Shown: positions 1 through 8,495, counted from the first letter of the stretch. The stretch: DNA of 64,000 bases from Bacteroidales bacterium (GCA_017620015.1 JAFZRE010000015.1:186001-250000); one strand, 5' to 3'. The notes: generated by a model not told the origin, from the letters alone. Numbers and translations are program-made.

Positions 1-8
1 AAGCGTTG

Positions 9-16
9 CAAAGGTA
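9..16 (-). promoter_or_regulatory. Bacteroidetes -7 promoter box reading out of the window
   Basis: On the minus strand this reads TACCTTTG, an exact match to the TAnnTTTG -7 consensus. It points leftwards, so it probably drives a gene beyond the window edge. Between it and the small ORF ending at 93 there is a short AT-rich direct repeat (AAATTTG units at about 43-65) and no gene. Confidence 0.5.
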
Positions 17-92
17 ATAATAATTTGGATTCGAGGGTTCGAAAATTTGAAAATTTGAAGATTTGGCTTCACCGAGCTGAAGGTCGAAGTTT

Positions 93-212
93 TCAGAAGG
101 TAGTGTACAGACATGATATGTCGCCATCGGTTCGCAACATGAACATAAGCAGCACCAATGCAAAGACAGCAATCACAGCCAACGCCTTACCTATTTTCCT
201 TTTCCACGACAT
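93..212 (-). CDS. DltX-like single-pass membrane microprotein (39 aa)
   Basis: This 39-residue protein starts with the ATG at 212. That ATG follows AGGAG directly and overlaps the end of the DltD-like gene by 26 bp. The layout is a basic N-terminus (MSWKRKIGK), one hydrophobic helix (about residues 10-27), a short polar stretch (RTDGDIS) and the C-terminus CLYTTF. DltX, the small protein of Gram-positive dlt operons, has the same plan: one helix and a C-terminal aromatic motif with Tyr four from the end and Phe last. That tyrosine is reported to act as acyl acceptor between the MBOAT protein and DltD. Here the gene sits directly behind an MBOAT gene and a DltD-like gene, which supports the same role. 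The similarity is in plan and terminal motif only, so orthology is inference. A longer reading frame extends upstream to 437, but that part is antisense-like noise inside the DltD frame. Confidence 0.55.
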   Translation of the reverse strand: MSWKRKIGKALAVIAVFALVLLMFMLRTDGDISCLYTTF

Positions 213-1293
213 AACTCCTAATTTTTTGATATAACAGATAAGCTCCATAGTTGGAATGGTGCTGCCAATCGCTGAATGTTCCTGGAACAGACGAAATATC
301 AGTGGCATCAATGTAAGATGCACCTTCTTCGTCAAGCAGACGAAGTATTTTCGTGCATACCGACTGCATGCTGGCAAGCTCGGCACTATTAACTTTCGAA
401 AATGCAATGTGGTTGTACGGTCCAACGACAAAAACAATATCTACCTTACGCTCACGACACAAATGTATCATTGCCCGCAACTCGTCGTAGCGGTACGGTG
501 ATTCTGTGTTTACATTCAGCGAATATGAATTTATATCGAACGTGCCAGACACATTGTAAGTGTAATTGTATTCGGAACTATCGGGCAAGGCAGACGAAAC
601 AGACTTTAGCACATCGCTTTGCGGCTTCACAAAGTTTAACGTCTTTTTGAATTCCATCGAGTCAATGGCAAAGACAAGGTCCTGATAATATTTGCGTCGG
701 ATTTTATCGAAATAAAACGCCAGGAAGTCAGCAGACCTATCGGACATGGTTACATTACGGCGATTAGCACGTATCACCTCATCGACATACTTGTCGCCAC
801 CGACACCAGCCGACCACATAGCGGCATACGATGTATAGCGCATAAAATAGTCTTCGTTGCTGCTTGCCAGCTTGTTGCACCAATACGCAGGATTTACGTA
901 ATAGATGACCTTGAGATTTTCAACATTGTCGTTGCCACAAATAAGCGGGAAATATGTACAAGCCGTCCTGCCAGCCCCCGCTACCACCGAAAATCTCACA
1001 TCCAAAGCCGTATCGGCATTCAGAAAGTCGAAGTAATTGCCTCCTGTCACGCTGCCGCTTTCCGATGTTCCCATTATAAGATACCCATTATTTGCCTTGA
1101 TGCTTTGCAGAAACAAATCGGTATATAATGTGTTGTTGTCGCGCAACTCCTGATGACGGATAGTGTAAAGCTGCCTGTCGGTTGCCGAATAGCGGAAAGT
1201 CGGAATGCACAGCGACGCCAGCATCCATGCCGCCACCGCCACCAAGGCTACAACTCCTACAAATGCCATATTTTTCAACCGATACATCTTCAT
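187..1293 (-). CDS. DltD-like SGNH/GDSL envelope acyltransferase partner
   Basis: The protein has 368 residues with one N-terminal membrane anchor (about residues 8-30) and an extracytoplasmic domain. A block-I-like serine motif, LIMGTSESGS, lies near residue 73, and DWQHHSNYGAYLLY near the C-terminus supplies the Asp/His pair. This is the arrangement of DltD and related SGNH proteins that finish acyl transfer to envelope polymers with an MBOAT partner. The start codon overlaps the MBOAT stop by one base (TGATG), which suggests translational coupling. Family assignment is by motif and context. The polymer that is acylated and the acyl donor are unknown; no dltA or dltC lies nearby, so D-alanine should not be assumed. 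Confidence 0.72.
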   Translation of the reverse strand: MKMYRLKNMAFVGVVALVAVAAWMLASLCIPTFRYSATDRQLYTIRHQELRDNNTLYTDLFLQSIKANNGYLIMGTSESGSVTGGNYFDFLNADTALDVRFSVVAGAGRTACTYFPLICGNDNVENLKVIYYVNPAYWCNKLASSNEDYFMRYTSYAAMWSAGVGGDKYVDEVIRANRRNVTMSDRSADFLAFYFDKIRRKYYQDLVFAIDSMEFKKTLNFVKPQSDVLKSVSSALPDSSEYNYTYNVSGTFDINSYSLNVNTESPYRYDELRAMIHLCRERKVDIVFVVGPYNHIAFSKVNSAELASMQSVCTKILRLLDEEGASYIDATDISSVPGTFSDWQHHSNYGAYLLYQKIRSYVVEKENR

Positions 1294-2489
1294 CAGAAAA
1301 GCAGATTAAACATTTCGACCAATTGTTCGACAGGATAATTGAAGAAAATCCAACCAACTGTCACAAAAACAAACGTTATTGCAACCCCTATAATTTTACC
1401 CAACGAACCATTACTTCTACCAGCATTCTTGTTCGTAGCAACCTTGTATATTGACAATCCAATTCCATGCCACAAGCCCCAGAAAACGAAATTCAAGGTG
1501 CTGCCGTGCCAAAGCCCGCATACGAAAAACGTTACCAAATACGCAATCACCGACACCAGCAGCCTGTACTTTACTATCGGAGTGCGATTAATCAGTGATA
1601 TTACGGGCTTGAAAACATACATTTTCAAGAAAGTTGAGAACGTTATGTGCCACCTTTTCCAGAATTCAGCAATATTTGACGACAGATACGGCAGCCTAAA
1701 ATTCTCGGGAGTACGGATTCCAAGCATGTAGGCGGTGCCGATTGCCACGTCGCAATAGCCCGAAAAATCGATGTAGATGTAAATGGAATACAGCAAGGCG
1801 GCCAGGCAAACTGCCGACCACGCACCCATATATGGCAACAAGGTGTTATAATCGACTGCATATTCCTTTATCAAAGGCACTATCAGCAGAAGCTTTACAG
1901 CACCAATGAAAATCCGTCCGACACCTGCAAGAAGCATCCTTAAATTGAACCTTACATGCGTTTTGTTGACCCAATAATGAAAATTGTTGAAAGTATCGAT
2001 AGGTCCTGCGGGAAAAGTGGGGAAGAAAAACAGGTAATTCACATACGACAACACGTTTATACTGCGGATGTTCTGCCGATAACACTCCACAAGCCAGTGA
2101 ATCATACGGAAGAAAATGTACGACAAGCCAAGTTTTTCGACCGAGAAGAAATGTTTCTGCATGAAAGCATCCCACCACTCGCCGAACCACGACTGCACAA
2201 GCGGATAGTTTCTAACGGAGAACACGGAAATCAGCAAAGTGAGTATTATTGCCAGCAACCACTTGAATTTACGTTTCCGCAGTACTATTCCGGCACCGTA
2301 CACGATGAGTGATACTATAAATAATATGAAAACCGACCTAGGAGACACGATTTTGGTGAGAATGAGAGCGTTGCCAAGCAGAATAAGAATATTGTTCAGC
2401 CAATTTTTCTTGAATATGAACTTGCATGCCGAAAAAATCAGCACGAAAAGAAATATGTCAAAAAATAGCGTATAGTCGCCGAACAACAT
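1293..2489 (-). CDS. MBOAT-family O-acyltransferase (DltB/AlgI type)
   Basis: A 398-residue polytopic membrane protein. The MBOAT signatures are present: FWKRWHITFSTFL in the middle, and GLWHGSTLNFVFWGLWHG near residue 330, which contains the conserved catalytic-region histidine. Proteins of this family pass acyl groups across the inner membrane to an SGNH/DltD-type partner. Here that partner follows with a one-base overlap, and then the DltX-like microprotein. The gene begins six bases after the HEPN stop at 2495, so it is probably transcribed with the MNT-HEPN pair from the promoter near 3230; I see no good -7 box between them. Assignment to the family is secure; the substrate is not. Confidence 0.88.
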   Translation of the reverse strand: MLFGDYTLFFDIFLFVLIFSACKFIFKKNWLNNILILLGNALILTKIVSPRSVFILFIVSLIVYGAGIVLRKRKFKWLLAIILTLLISVFSVRNYPLVQSWFGEWWDAFMQKHFFSVEKLGLSYIFFRMIHWLVECYRQNIRSINVLSYVNYLFFFPTFPAGPIDTFNNFHYWVNKTHVRFNLRMLLAGVGRIFIGAVKLLLIVPLIKEYAVDYNTLLPYMGAWSAVCLAALLYSIYIYIDFSGYCDVAIGTAYMLGIRTPENFRLPYLSSNIAEFWKRWHITFSTFLKMYVFKPVISLINRTPIVKYRLLVSVIAYLVTFFVCGLWHGSTLNFVFWGLWHGIGLSIYKVATNKNAGRSNGSLGKIIGVAITFVFVTVGWIFFNYPVEQLVEMFNLLF

Positions 2490-2494
2490 CTGAT

Positions 2495-2893
2495 TTAGTT
2501 TTCTATATATTCCTCAATTTTCTCAATCATCAGTCGCGTAGGTTCAATCATCGGAGCGATTTCCTTTTCTTCTGCATTATACGCGCAGTTATAGTCCGAC
2601 TTTTCTCGTAATCCCTGAAGACGCGAATAGTGTTTGCCTTCTTCAATAGAAAAAATTCCTGTTGTTACATAATGCATTCCGAATGCGCCCACCGCGCCAC
2701 GATGAGTCGAAACATTGTAGCCGTCACGAATAAGCATTGCAGAAACAGCATGGAACAAAGAATAGTAAAGTCTATTGGCCACATTGTCCCAATAACCAGC
2801 CTTCGATAACAGCTCTATCTGAGCGAAGTTCTTATGCGCTTTTTCAATTTGCAAACGCACTGTCGTTCTTCGTTCTTCATCAGTTAAACTCAT
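2495..2893 (-). CDS. HEPN-domain protein (toxin half of a MNT-HEPN pair)
   Basis: A 132-residue all-helical protein carrying ANRLYYSLFHAVSAM, the signature of the classic HEPN family that pairs with minimal nucleotidyltransferases (R and H separated by six residues). HEPN partners of this type are RNases or RNA-binding toxins, and the MNT partner can neutralise them by adding AMP to a tyrosine. The start codon overlaps the MNT stop (ATGA). The stop is only five bases from the MBOAT start, so the pair is fused transcriptionally to the envelope acylation genes, which is unusual company. Activity as a toxin is inferred from family and neighbour. Confidence 0.85.
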   Translation of the reverse strand: MSLTDEERRTTVRLQIEKAHKNFAQIELLSKAGYWDNVANRLYYSLFHAVSAMLIRDGYNVSTHRGAVGAFGMHYVTTGIFSIEEGKHYSRLQGLREKSDYNCAYNAEEKEIAPMIEPTRLMIEKIEEYIEN

Positions 2894-3207
2894 ACCAATA
2901 CGATTTTGTCTTGTTCAACATTTTTGTAGAATGGCAGAAATGAAATAGAATCCCATTCCTTTTTTGTGTACATCTGCGGACTGATAAGCTCACCTATATT
3001 CCATCCGAGCATGACAAAAGGGAAAGACACGTCATCGTAATCTTTATCTGAAAGCTCCGGTTTGTCAAGCAAAATAAGCAAGTCCCAATCGCTGTCAGCA
3101 TTATAGTCGCCCCTTGCCCTTGAACCATACAAAATCAATGAACTATGTGGCGGTAAAGCTTTCATTGCCACTTGCTTTATATTTTCGATAACTTTTGACC
3201 TTTCCAT
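2890..3207 (-). CDS. Minimal nucleotidyltransferase (MNT) antitoxin
   Basis: A 105-residue nucleotidyltransferase-fold protein with the complete catalytic signature GSRARGDYNADSDWD, that is GSx10DxD. The metal-binding aspartates are intact, so it may be catalytically active. In MNT-HEPN modules this protein is the antitoxin, which AMPylates the HEPN partner. It is first in its operon, 13 or so bases behind the expected transcription start, and overlaps the HEPN gene by four bases. Confidence 0.87.
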   Translation of the reverse strand: MERSKVIENIKQVAMKALPPHSSLILYGSRARGDYNADSDWDLLILLDKPELSDKDYDDVSFPFVMLGWNIGELISPQMYTKKEWDSISFLPFYKNVEQDKIVLV

Positions 3208-3226
3208 CTAAATTATATTTCATTTG

Positions 3227-3255
3227 CAAACATACATAAAATTATGCTATACAAA
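3227..3255 (-). promoter_or_regulatory. Promoter for MNT-HEPN-MBOAT-DltD-DltX operon
   Basis: Minus strand reads TATGTTTG (3234-3227) as -7 box and TTTG (3255-3252) as -33 box, 17 bases apart. This is close to the Bacteroidetes housekeeping promoter layout. It lies 20 bases before the MNT start codon. Confidence 0.6.
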
Positions 3256-3308
3256 TATTCGCAAATGTAAAAATAAATTTTGAAATACATAGAAAACATT
3301 AAAAACGT

Positions 3309-3316
3309 TAACTTTG
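3309..3316 (+). promoter_or_regulatory. -7 promoter box for the nitroreductase gene
   Basis: TAACTTTG matches TAnnTTTG and lies 20 bases before the start codon at 3337. A clear -33 box at the usual distance was not seen. Confidence 0.6.
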
Positions 3317-3336
3317 CACAATAAAATTTACGCACT

Positions 3337-3975
3337 ATGGCAGACAATTATTTGGAAAACAGATACGAGGAAGTTTTCGGACAAGGAAGCGCAAAGTCGC
3401 ACCAGAAACACATAAATTCAATCGATTCGCTCATTGCGAAGAACCGTAGCTATCGTGGCTACAAGAAGGACTACATTGTTCGCCCCGAAATGATGGAGCG
3501 CATTGTGGCTGTGAACACAAAAATTCCGTCGGGACGCAACCAGCAGGTGCTGAGATTCAAGATTGTAACCAAGGAAACTGGAGCAGAGAAAGTTCTGAAA
3601 AACATTCATCTCGGCGGTGCTTTACCAGAATTGCATTTGCCGTTCGCTGGTACTGAGCCAGAAGCTTTTGTTATCATCTGCTCAACCACCGCAGAAAACA
3701 AAATTGTTGACATCGACCTTGGCATTTCAATGCAGTCGATGCTGCTGAAAGCTGTGGAAATGGGGCTCAACGGCATCATCATCTGCGCCTTCAACAAAGA
3801 GGAAATCAAACGCGAATTTTCGTTGCCTTACGAACCGCTGGCAATCGTTGCAATCGGTAAGGGCGACGAAAAGATTGAAATGGTTTCAATTTCCGAATCC
3901 GACAGCCACGCCTACTACCGCAAGGACGGAATACATTATGTTCCAAAGGTTAAGTACGAAGACCTTGTAATCTAA
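3337..3975 (+). CDS. Nitroreductase-family FMN oxidoreductase
   Basis: 212 residues. The pattern NRSYRGYKKDYIVRPE near residue 36 and SGRNQQVLRFKIV near residue 68 are the FMN phosphate- and ring-binding segments of the nitroreductase family. DLGISMQSMLLKAVEMGLNG corresponds to the conserved central helix. Such enzymes use NAD(P)H to reduce nitro compounds, quinones or flavins; the physiological substrate cannot be told from sequence. The protein is likely cytoplasmic, as there is no signal peptide. The next gene, a glycosylase-like protein, starts nine bases later, so the two are probably co-transcribed. Confidence 0.85.
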   Translation: MADNYLENRYEEVFGQGSAKSHQKHINSIDSLIAKNRSYRGYKKDYIVRPEMMERIVAVNTKIPSGRNQQVLRFKIVTKETGAEKVLKNIHLGGALPELHLPFAGTEPEAFVIICSTTAENKIVDIDLGISMQSMLLKAVEMGLNGIIICAFNKEEIKREFSLPYEPLAIVAIGKGDEKIEMVSISESDSHAYYRKDGIHYVPKVKYEDLVI

Positions 3976-3984
3976 GGCATTCAC

Positions 3985-4575
3985 ATGTCAGCCACCGAAC
4001 AAGAATACATCCCGATAGAAAAGCATCCGCTCCAACCATTTCTACCAGATGGCGCTGAAATACTTATGCTCGGCAGTTTTCCGCCCAAGTGCGAACGATG
4101 GTCGATGGACTTCTACTACCCTAACATACAGAACGATATGTGGAGGATAATGGGACTAATCTTCTTCAACGACAAGGACTACTTTGTGGAAGCCAACGGA
4201 AAGAAGTTCAGGTTCTGCTACGACAAGGTTGTAAAGTTCTGCACCGAGAAGCACATCGCAATCTTCGATGCCGCCAGTTCGGTGCGACGGCTGATGGACA
4301 ATGCTTCCGATGCCCATCTGGAAATCGTAGAGCCAACCGACATTCCAGCACTTATCCGCAAGATTCCGCAATGTCACACGATAGTTTCCACAGGTGGCAA
4401 GTCGGCAGAAACAATAGCCGCACAACTCGGTTGCAAAGTTCCAGAAGTCGGTGGATATGCCACTTTTAGCCTTGACGGAAAGGAATACAAATTCCATCGT
4501 ATGCCGTCCTCATCACGGGCATTTCCGATGAAATTGGAAAAGAAAGCGGATGCGTATAGGAGAATTTTTGGATAA
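3985..4575 (+). CDS. Uracil-DNA glycosylase superfamily protein (MUG/TDG-like)
   Basis: 196 residues. The N-terminal part reads HPLQPFLPDGAEILMLGSFPP, matching the GSFP motif of the mismatch-specific glycosylase branch of the UDG superfamily, followed by FYYPNIQNDMWRIMG. The C-terminal HRMPSSSRA is in the position of the second DNA-contacting loop (family motif HxxPSxR/S). The expected role is removal of uracil or thymine mispaired with G. It is transcribed with the nitroreductase gene. The exact family within the superfamily is uncertain. Confidence 0.75.
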   Translation: MSATEQEYIPIEKHPLQPFLPDGAEILMLGSFPPKCERWSMDFYYPNIQNDMWRIMGLIFFNDKDYFVEANGKKFRFCYDKVVKFCTEKHIAIFDAASSVRRLMDNASDAHLEIVEPTDIPALIRKIPQCHTIVSTGGKSAETIAAQLGCKVPEVGGYATFSLDGKEYKFHRMPSSSRAFPMKLEKKADAYRRIFG

Positions 4576-4874
4576 GATTTGTCACCAAAAACTTGAACCT
4601 AGAAACGCCCTACTTCGACCCTTCGATACTTCGACAACACTTCGATTTCACTCAGTGCGACGGTTCAGCAACCGAAGCTCAGGGTGCGAAAAACCTAGAA
4701 ACGTGCGCAGCACATGAAACACAGAAACTTGAAACGGTGAAGCCATTGAACGGCGTACTTCGACTGAGCTCAGCACAAGTAGCCCTCAACGAAGTTAACC
4801 TTCAGCTCAGCGTAGCTAAACCTAGAAACGTGCGCAGCACATAGAAACGGCGTCAGCCATAGAAACTCAGAAAC
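4576..4874 (+). repeat. Intergenic low-complexity repeat block (AGAAAC and CTTCGAC/CTCAG units)
   Basis: No credible gene. The block is built from short shared units. CCTAGAAACGTGCGCAGCA occurs twice (about 4692 and 4822), AGAAAC and GAAACTTGAAAC occur many times, and CTTCGA/CTCAG/GCTCAGGGTGCG pieces recur. The open frame at 4593-4844 is made of these repeats. The same AGAAAC units recur near 19270 and 25830. Confidence 0.7.
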
Positions 4875-4968
4875 AAAAAAAACGGAATCAGATCCTGCCC
4901 TTCGACACTTCGACTACGCTCAGTGAGCGAAGCTCAGGGTGCGGTTCAGGATGACATTCCGTTTTTTT
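4875..4968. terminator. Long imperfect hairpin between convergent genes
   Basis: AAAAAACGGAAT on the left pairs with ATTCCGTTTTTTT on the right. The arms continue inward imperfectly (CAGATCCTG with CAGGATGACAT; CTCAGT and GAGCG at the tip). A-tract and T-tract flank the stem, so it can end transcription from both the glycosylase side and the polA side. It also looks like a small mobile inverted-repeat element. Confidence 0.65.
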
Positions 4969-5001
4969 AGAAACCGCGAAGCGCTAAACGGGCGTAGCCC
5001 C

Positions 5002-7803
5002 TTAGTGTGCTTCCAGCCAGTTCTTTCCGAACCTTGCATCGACAATCAGCGGAACGCTCAACTTCACGCAGTTCTGCATTTCGTCAACAACAATCTGCTT
5101 TACGATTTCCATTTCCGAAACCGGCACATTGAAGTTCAATTCGTCGTGAACCTGCAAAATCATACGCGCCTTTAGGTTGTTTTCGTTGAAACGGCGGAAA
5201 ATATTAATCATGGCAATCTTCACAATGTCGGCGGCAGAACCTTGTATTGGCGCGTTCACGGCATTGCGCTCGGCAAATCCGCGAACAATGGCGTTACGGC
5301 TGTTGATGTCGGGCAGGTAACGACGACGACCAAACATAGTCTCCACATATTCCTTCTCGCGTGCATCAGCAATACTGCGTTCTATGTATTCCTTAACGCC
5401 TCTAAAAGTCTCAAAATAACTGTCAATAAGAGCTTTGCCTTCCTTCGGTGAAATATTCAAGCGCTGCCCCAAGCCAAATGCCGAGATACCATATATAATA
5501 CCGAAGTTGGCTGTCTTCGCCTTCGAACGCATTTCGCGGGTAACTTCGCTTTCATCGACCTTGAAGATTTTGGCAGCTGTAGCAGTATGAATATCAAGGC
5601 TATACTTATTGAATGCATCAAGCATGGCATGGTCCTGGCTAAGGTGCGCCATCACGCGAAGTTCAATTTGCGAATAGTCGGCAGAGAAAAATATATGCTC
5701 GTCATCTGAAGCGACAAAGGCACTACGAATGACCTTTCCACGCTCGTCGCGAATAGGAATGTTCTGCAAGTTGGGATTTGCGGAACTCAAGCGACCTGTG
5801 GCGGTTACTGCTTGATTGAAACTTGTGTGCAGCATTCCTGTCGCGGGATTTACGAGTGTCGGCAGAACATCAACGTATGTGCTAATCAACTTGTTGACCG
5901 AACGCCATTCCAAAATTTCGTTTACTATCGGGTGCTTGTCAATAAGCTTCATAAGTTCCTCCTCGCTCGTGCTGTACTGCTTGGTCTTGGTCATCTTTGG
6001 CTTCGGATCAACTTTGAGTTTCTCGAACAGAATCACACCCAACTGCTTCGGCGACGAAATATTAAACTTTTCTCCAGCATGCTCATAGATACTTTCCTCT
6101 ATTCCAACAAGTTCCTTCTGCAATTCGGCAGAATATTCCTTCATTCTCGCCGAATCTATGCGCACACCAGTCCTTTCCATCGACATCAGCACCTTAATAA
6201 GCGGAATTTCAATATCGTAGAGAAGTTTTTCAATTCCCTGTTCCTTGATTTTCGGCAACAGAATATCCTTCAGCTGGAAAGTTATGTCGGCATCCTCGCA
6301 TGAATAGTTGCTGACGATACGTGGCTCGACGCTACGCATCGTACGCTGGTTCTTGCCCTTTTCACCGATGAGTTCCTCGATTGGAATCATCCTGTACCCC
6401 AGATACTTGTTAGCAAGAAAATCAAGATTATGTTTTTCCTCCGGCTCAAGAATGTAATGGGCCAACATTGTATCGAAAAGCTTATTTTCGACTTCAACAC
6501 CATAATTTTCAAGGATTTCCAAGTCGTATTTAAGGTTCTGTCCAACCATTGTCTTCGACTTGTCGGAGAAAATTGGTTCGAAAAACTTCAGAATCGACAA
6601 GACAGCATTTCTGTCGGCTGGACAAGCCACATAATACGCCTTGCCTTTTTCCAACGCGAAAGCCATCCCGACAAGTTCGGCTGTCAGAGCATCGGTGCCA
6701 GTGGTTTCGGTATCGAAGCAATATTCGTCAAGCGCGGCAAGTTTTTCGGCAAGCTGCTTTGCCTCGAAAGGCGTTTCCACAAGAGTATATGATACATTTT
6801 CGTTTGAAAAACTCTTTTCTGGAACCGTCTGCGTAACAATTTCCTGCACAGGCTGACTGAACAAGTCGAGTTGCAACTGTGGCTGAGCAACTTTCACAGT
6901 CTTATTTTCGGGAGCTGGCTCGGCAAAGGCTTTGCTTCCTATAATCCTTTGCTTCAGCGTGAAGAATTCCAAATCGTCGAAAACGCTTGCCAAGGCATCA
7001 AAATCGGGTGTTTCCAATTTCATTTCGTCGAGTGTAACATCAACAGGCACATCGGTCTTTATGGTTGCAAGCTTGTACGACATACGCAACTGCTCGATGT
7101 TGTTCTCAAACGACTCCTTCTGTTTGCCTTTCAACTGCGGAATGTTCTTGATAATATTTTCTATGTCACCATATTTTGCAATAAGGTTGGCAGCAGTTTT
7201 CTGACCGACTCCCGGCACACCCGGAATATTGTCAATGCTATCGCCCCACAACGCAAGTATGTCAATTACTTTTCTCGGATTATCGATGCCAAACTTCTCG
7301 TTTACCTCTTTTACGCCAAGCACTTCGGGCACATTTCCTGAATGAGGCGGCTTGTACATGAAGATATTTTCATCGACGAGCTGACCGTAGTCCTTGTCGG
7401 GTGTCATCATATACACCTGATTATCAGCATTTGCAAACTTTTTTGCAAGCGTACCAATGACATCGTCGGCCTCGTAGCCAGCAATCTGGATTATCGGAAT
7501 GCGATAAGCCTCAAGAATCTGCTTGATATACGGTACTGCGACCTTTATGTCCTCGGGCGTAGCCTCACGGTTTGCCTTGTATTCGGGGAACATATCGTGG
7601 CGGAAATTCGGTCCCGACGGGTCGAATGCCACGGCAATGTGGGTGGGCTGCTCGCGTTTAAGCACATCTTCCAATGTATTCACAAAGCCGAATACAGCCG
7701 AAGTGTTTATTTTCTTGGAATTGATGCGAGGATTCTTAATAAAAGCGTAGTACGCCCTGAATATCAAAGCGTAGGCATCGAGAAAAAATATCTTGTTTGA
7801 CAT
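5002..7803 (-). CDS. polA: DNA polymerase I
   Basis: 933 residues from the ATG at 7803 (MSNKIFFLDAYALIFRAYYA); the longer frame to 7887 crosses the promoter and is rejected. There are three domains: 5' nuclease (about 1-290), 3'-5' exonuclease (about 350-530, with the DTETTG motif at residue 364, so proofreading appears intact, unlike some bacterial PolA), and polymerase (about 570-933). Polymerase motif A is DYSQIELR at about 709, motif B is RSKAKTANFGIIYG, and motif C is QVHDELNF at about 887. It works in Okazaki fragment processing and repair synthesis. The gene ends at the long hairpin and its promoter is separated from the tRNA pair upstream. Confidence 0.98.
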   Translation of the reverse strand: MSNKIFFLDAYALIFRAYYAFIKNPRINSKKINTSAVFGFVNTLEDVLKREQPTHIAVAFDPSGPNFRHDMFPEYKANREATPEDIKVAVPYIKQILEAYRIPIIQIAGYEADDVIGTLAKKFANADNQVYMMTPDKDYGQLVDENIFMYKPPHSGNVPEVLGVKEVNEKFGIDNPRKVIDILALWGDSIDNIPGVPGVGQKTAANLIAKYGDIENIIKNIPQLKGKQKESFENNIEQLRMSYKLATIKTDVPVDVTLDEMKLETPDFDALASVFDDLEFFTLKQRIIGSKAFAEPAPENKTVKVAQPQLQLDLFSQPVQEIVTQTVPEKSFSNENVSYTLVETPFEAKQLAEKLAALDEYCFDTETTGTDALTAELVGMAFALEKGKAYYVACPADRNAVLSILKFFEPIFSDKSKTMVGQNLKYDLEILENYGVEVENKLFDTMLAHYILEPEEKHNLDFLANKYLGYRMIPIEELIGEKGKNQRTMRSVEPRIVSNYSCEDADITFQLKDILLPKIKEQGIEKLLYDIEIPLIKVLMSMERTGVRIDSARMKEYSAELQKELVGIEESIYEHAGEKFNISSPKQLGVILFEKLKVDPKPKMTKTKQYSTSEEELMKLIDKHPIVNEILEWRSVNKLISTYVDVLPTLVNPATGMLHTSFNQAVTATGRLSSANPNLQNIPIRDERGKVIRSAFVASDDEHIFFSADYSQIELRVMAHLSQDHAMLDAFNKYSLDIHTATAAKIFKVDESEVTREMRSKAKTANFGIIYGISAFGLGQRLNISPKEGKALIDSYFETFRGVKEYIERSIADAREKEYVETMFGRRRYLPDINSRNAIVRGFAERNAVNAPIQGSAADIVKIAMINIFRRFNENNLKARMILQVHDELNFNVPVSEMEIVKQIVVDEMQNCVKLSVPLIVDARFGKNWLEAH

Positions 7804-7821
7804 ATTTATTAAATTATGTTG

Positions 7822-7829
7822 CAAAGGTA
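7822..7829 (-). promoter_or_regulatory. -7 promoter box for polA
   Basis: Minus strand TACCTTTG, 18 bases before the polA ATG at 7803. This fixes the start at MSNKIFF and not further upstream. Confidence 0.65.
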
Positions 7830-7929
7830 AGTCAAAAAAAAATACTATAAAAACAAAAAAACCGAATGACATTAGTTCACTCGGCAAAATATGAAAAACA
7901 AATTATCTACTTTCTAATCTTCAAATAGG

Positions 7930-8014
7930 TACCCCGGGCCGGGGTCGAACCGGCACGATCGCAATGATCACTGGATTTTAAGTCCAGCGCGTCTACCTAT
8001 TCCGCCACCAGGGC
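7930..8014 (-). tRNA. tRNA-Leu (UAA anticodon)
   Basis: Minus strand forms a full cloverleaf of 85 nt. Acceptor GCCCTGG pairs with CCGGGGT. The anticodon stem CTGGA/TCCAG encloses the loop CTTAAAA (anticodon TAA). There is a class II variable arm (TGATCATTGCGATCG) and the T arm carries GGTTCGACCC. No CCA is encoded. It follows tRNA-Gly by 37 bases and is probably co-transcribed. Confidence 0.95.
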
Positions 8015-8051
8015 ACTGTTTTTCTACTTCAAAAGAGCGTAAAAAAAAAGA

Positions 8052-8123
<72 letters not shown>

Positions 8124-8134
8124 TAAAAGCGATG

Positions 8135-8142
8135 CAAAGGTA
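8135..8142 (-). promoter_or_regulatory. -7 promoter box for the tRNA-Gly/tRNA-Leu unit
   Basis: Minus strand TACCTTTG, 12 bases upstream of the tRNA-Gly 5' end. Confidence 0.65.
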
Positions 8143-8495
8143 AGGCAATTTTATAATTACTTCCAAATATTTTTTCCATTTTTTAATCATTATTCCAATT
8201 CTATTGATTTACAATACATTACAAACACCTCAAAAGAACAAAACAAACCTTTATCGGCTTACTTTTTAACAAAATGCACTGGCAAATAACATCAAAAACA
8301 TCAAATTGAAGTACAGCAACAATAAAAACAGCTTCACCGCATACCATCTTGCCATACAGCCAATACCTAAATTAATAATAAAGGTGTGTTATTGATGTCA
8401 AGCGCACAAATCCATAGCCTTGCATCCCGAATTGCACCACTCACAATCACTTACGAAAAATATCCACATTTGTTCAAAAAAGTTTTCTCAAAACA

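Noticed and set aside
213..437. Upstream extension of the DltX-like frame
   Set aside because: It lies inside the DltD-like gene in another frame and is not protein-like; the ATG at 212 has an AGGAG directly before it.
4593..4844. 83-codon plus-strand frame behind the glycosylase gene
   Set aside because: Made wholly of the intergenic repeat units.
7804..7887. Upstream extension of polA
   Set aside because: It crosses the TACCTTTG promoter box and is not conserved-looking; MSNKIFFLDAYAL is the normal PolA start.
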